NCBI GenBank assembly: GCA_963792125.1
Contig: CAWBVA010000005.1
Span: forward strand, 124,001 to 188,000
DNA length: 64,000 bases
DNA from: Methanocella_A sp963792125
Lineage (GTDB): Archaea; Halobacteriota; Methanocellia; Methanocellales; Methanocellaceae
Direction of reading: 5' to 3'
Below, piece by piece: positions 62,167-64,000 of this stretch. Each line of letters opens with the position of its first letter. The first letter of the stretch is position 1. Position numbers and translations under genes: made by a program. The notes under the pieces are model-generated. The model was not told where the DNA came from. It worked only from the letters and a program-made list of their open reading frames with translations, and did no database searches.

Positions 62167-62234
62167 CGAGGGAAGAAAGGCGTCGCTGGCGGAAAAAAGT
62201 TCCGGTTCCGGGGAGGTCTCGGAGGTTCAGGAGC

Positions 62235-62383
62235 CCGCGGAGAACTCATCACAGAGGCCACAGAGAACACAGAGGTATTCACAGAGGACTTTTTAGAAGA
62301 TGGCTGATGGAGAAGGCCCTTTTATTAAACAAACCTCTGTGCCGTCCTCTGTGGCCTCTGTGACCTCTGTGATTACAACGTGA
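62235..62383. repeat. CACAGAGG-type inverted repeat pair
   Basis: A plus-strand arm (CACAGAGGCCACAGAGAACA and following, 62242-62290) faces an opposite arm (62333-62383, CTCTGTGGCCTCTGTGACCT) over about 45 bases. It lies between rpiA and the first DUF2111 gene; the fold would act as a terminator. Confidence 0.65.
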
Positions 62384-62399
62384 CCACCTCCTGTGACAT

Positions 62400-62780
62400 T
62401 TACTTGTGGCCGCTGACCTGTCTCTCTATGGTTGAATATTGATCCATGAACGCCTTGATGTCCAGCGAGCCGGAGGTGTCGACCACGCCGATGGCGGCGA
62501 TAGCGGTGTTGCCGAGCAGGATAGGCGCGATGATGACAGGTATGCCCTTGTAGAACCCGGACTCGGGCCTGCCCTTGATCACCCGGTTCTCCCGTATCGA
62601 CTGCTCCAGCATCGGTCCGGTGTATACGCTTGACTTGATCTTTCCGTTTTCGATCTGCACGCCGGGCCGGTTGCGGCTTCGCGCGGTGACCGGCAGCCCG
62701 GCGAAGAGGTGGTGCACGCACATGGCTAAGCTTGCCAGATCATCCGCCGTCGAATCGGCGGTTATCATAATCCTGTCCAT
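62400..62780 (-). CDS. DUF2111 family protein (first)
   Basis: 126 residues. DUF2111 is a small family largely limited to methanogens; function unknown. Marks: LAMCVHHLFAGLPVTARSRN, RPESGFYKGIPVIIAPILLG and AAIGVVDTSGSLDIKAFMDQ. It is a paralogue of the next gene, 27 bases away on the same strand. ATG 62780 is used. Confidence 0.8.
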   Translation of the reverse strand: MDRIMITADSTADDLASLAMCVHHLFAGLPVTARSRNRPGVQIENGKIKSSVYTGPMLEQSIRENRVIKGRPESGFYKGIPVIIAPILLGNTAIAAIGVVDTSGSLDIKAFMDQYSTIERQVSGHK

Positions 62781-62807
62781 AATCAGCAGATATGATCGCC
62801 CGACGTC

Positions 62808-63212
62808 TTATTTTTTAGGGCGGACATGGTTCCCGGACTGATGACAGAGCGACGCGCTGATCTCGGCGAACTCCTGCAGGCTCAGTACCCCGGAGGTGTC
62901 GATCACGCCGATGGCGGCCACTGCTCTGCCTGCTTTGTCAAATATGGCTGAGGCGAACATAGGGATTCCGGCATAGTCCCCGCAGTCAGCATGCGTCCTT
63001 TTTACGGGCTCTCCGCGAAAAACGCTGTCCAGGGCTTCGCTCCCGCAGATCAGGTCATTGGGCCTGCCTCCGGCGATGATCACGCCTGGCTCATCGCGGG
63101 CTTTGACCGCCACGGGCATCCGGCCCACGACGTTATGCACCGACATGGCAATAGCGATAAGCTGTTCTGAGTTCATACCGGACGCAATCTTAACAGGCCT
63201 CATCGGATTCAT
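62808..63212 (-). CDS. DUF2111 family protein (second)
   Basis: 134 residues from ATG 63212. Same family: AIAMSVHNVVGRMPVAVKAR, YAGIPMFASAIFDKAGRAVA, AIGVIDTSGVLSLQEFAEIS. It has extra cysteines (DLICGSEA, ADCGDYAG) not in the first copy. The frame is open to 63290, but the conserved region starts near 63200. Tandem pair, likely an operon. Confidence 0.78.
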   Translation of the reverse strand: MNPMRPVKIASGMNSEQLIAIAMSVHNVVGRMPVAVKARDEPGVIIAGGRPNDLICGSEALDSVFRGEPVKRTHADCGDYAGIPMFASAIFDKAGRAVAAIGVIDTSGVLSLQEFAEISASLCHQSGNHVRPKK

Positions 63213-63385
63213 TTTTGCATGACATTTTTTTATTTTTTTCCAGCGGACAGGATTGATGGGATTGTACATGGCACGCGGATGCGTGATCATTCTCCGGACT
63301 TTTTCGTCTTTGAAACGTCTTCTTTACCGCCTTTGCCATGCAGGCTCGAAAAGTTTTTAATAGTAGCGGAGCAATTCGCTGTCCG

Positions 63386-64000
63386 ATGGCCTTTGATCTG
63401 GCATTTGACTACACTTTGTTCATACAGGCACTGGTAGGTGTCTTTGTCATTGTCAACCCGTTCGGCAACGTGCCGCTGTTCATTTCGCTCACCTCGAAGA
63501 TGACGACTATCGAGCGGAAGGCCGCGATCGTCAAGTCGGTGGTCATCGCCACGGCAATCCTGCTGGTCTTCGCGCTGATTGGCCAGACGCTGTTCGCGCT
63601 GCTCCATGTGACACTCAGCTCGCTGCGCATAGCCGGCGGCTTCCTGCTGCTGGCTATCGCCTTCGAGATGCTGATGGGCCGGAGCGCCGTATCAAAGATC
63701 GACCCGGACGAGGAACGGGAAGCGGTCGCCGTCACGCCCATGGCTACGCCGCTGATCGCCGGGCCCGGGGCCATGAGTACCGTCATGGTCCTGATGAACG
63801 AGGCTCATGTGGCCGCGGTACGGAACCAGATGGGCAGCGTTCAGGAGACCGAGCTCAAGCTCTGGATCATCGTGGCCATACTGATCTCCATGGGCGCGGC
63901 CTTTATCGTCCTGATCAACTCCGAGCGGGTCTATTCGTTCATCAAGAAGGACGGCTCGCGAGTGCTGACCAAGGTAATGGGCATCGTGCTGGCCACCATT
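63386..64000 (+). CDS. MarC family membrane protein, cut by the window end
   Basis: At least 205 residues and still open at the last base. Six-helix MarC/UPF0056 membrane protein: ALVGVFVIVNPFGNVPLFIS is the family mark, with IAGGFLLLAIAFEMLMGRSA and TPMATPLIAGPGAMSTVMVL. Members are predicted transporters or channels, with no proven role. Start at ATG 63386. There is no stop in the window. Confidence 0.88.
   Translation, partial: MAFDLAFDYTLFIQALVGVFVIVNPFGNVPLFISLTSKMTTIERKAAIVKSVVIATAILLVFALIGQTLFALLHVTLSSLRIAGGFLLLAIAFEMLMGRSAVSKIDPDEEREAVAVTPMATPLIAGPGAMSTVMVLMNEAHVAAVRNQMGSVQETELKLWIIVAILISMGAAFIVLINSERVYSFIKKDGSRVLTKVMGIVLATI

Overview
The window looks like a methanogenic euryarchaeon close to Methanocellales (Rice Cluster I; Methanocella-like). 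It has an archaeal histone, the large subunit of replication factor C with a C-terminal PIP box, archaeal-size PurA, an NrpR/DUF128 regulator, a methanogenesis-marker-2-like AIR-synthase homologue, two DUF2111 proteins, a DUF2124-like protein, an ADP-forming acyl-CoA synthetase and TATA-type promoters, often with very short leaders. Coding DNA is GC-rich and genes are dense. Assignment to the order is inference from gene content.

Layout. 0.1-7.5 kb: Lrp regulator plus aminotransferase, histone, HTH-CBS regulator, a surface protein, DUF2124 plus NrpR-like regulator, a TerB-like protein. 7.7-11.3 kb: nucleotide synthesis (pyrG; purA with a Trm112-like zinc protein and a membrane protein). 12-15.8 kb: a lactate module (FAD lactate dehydrogenase, CCG-type Fe-S partner, LarA racemase). 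16.6-20.4 kb: a biotin module (birA, then bioY and the ECF ATPases and EcfT) with a candidate BirA operator just before bioY. 20.9-33 kb: HTH-nucleotidyltransferase, DUF72, ADP-forming acyl-CoA synthetase, an orphan ECF-type ATPase, pgk, a sodium/solute symporter with its small partner and a divergent TrmB regulator, GNAT, NadE-like and YwbE-like proteins. 33-40.3 kb: HMGL-family synthase, PKD surface protein, hydrolase, isocitrate/isopropylmalate-type dehydrogenase, marker 2, rfcL. 40.6-47.2 kb: small membrane proteins, TPR, Usp, DUF3160, a tandem paralogue pair, tRNA-Gly. 47.3-55.3 kb: a QueG-like Fe-S protein, an operon joining a zinc-ribbon membrane protein, a protein with a Cys-Ala tail and a radical SAM/SPASM enzyme, then a polyprenol-kinase-like gene, purM, a YncE-like propeller and two tiny CxxC proteins. 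55.4-64 kb: aspartokinase, an ABC-2 exporter, thiD, DUF998, intron-bearing tRNA-Met, rpiA, the DUF2111 pair, and a marC cut by the window end.

Two global traits stand out. First, at least a dozen genes, including purM, rpiA and the dehydrogenase, are broken by one-base shifts, and three loci (34.8-35.9, 48.1-49.4 and 49.4-51.1 kb) are broken many times. This fits sequence or assembly error better than decay. Second, intergenic DNA is full of inverted repeats from several families: CACGGAGGGCAC-type, GGCGCC-type, alternating CG/CA-rich motifs, and a 140-148 bp element with terminal inverted repeats found just 3' of both tRNA genes.

The most interesting locus is the operon at 48149-51640: a secreted/membrane protein ending in about ten cysteines alternating with alanine, translationally coupled to a radical SAM/SPASM enzyme that is a good candidate for modifying that tail.
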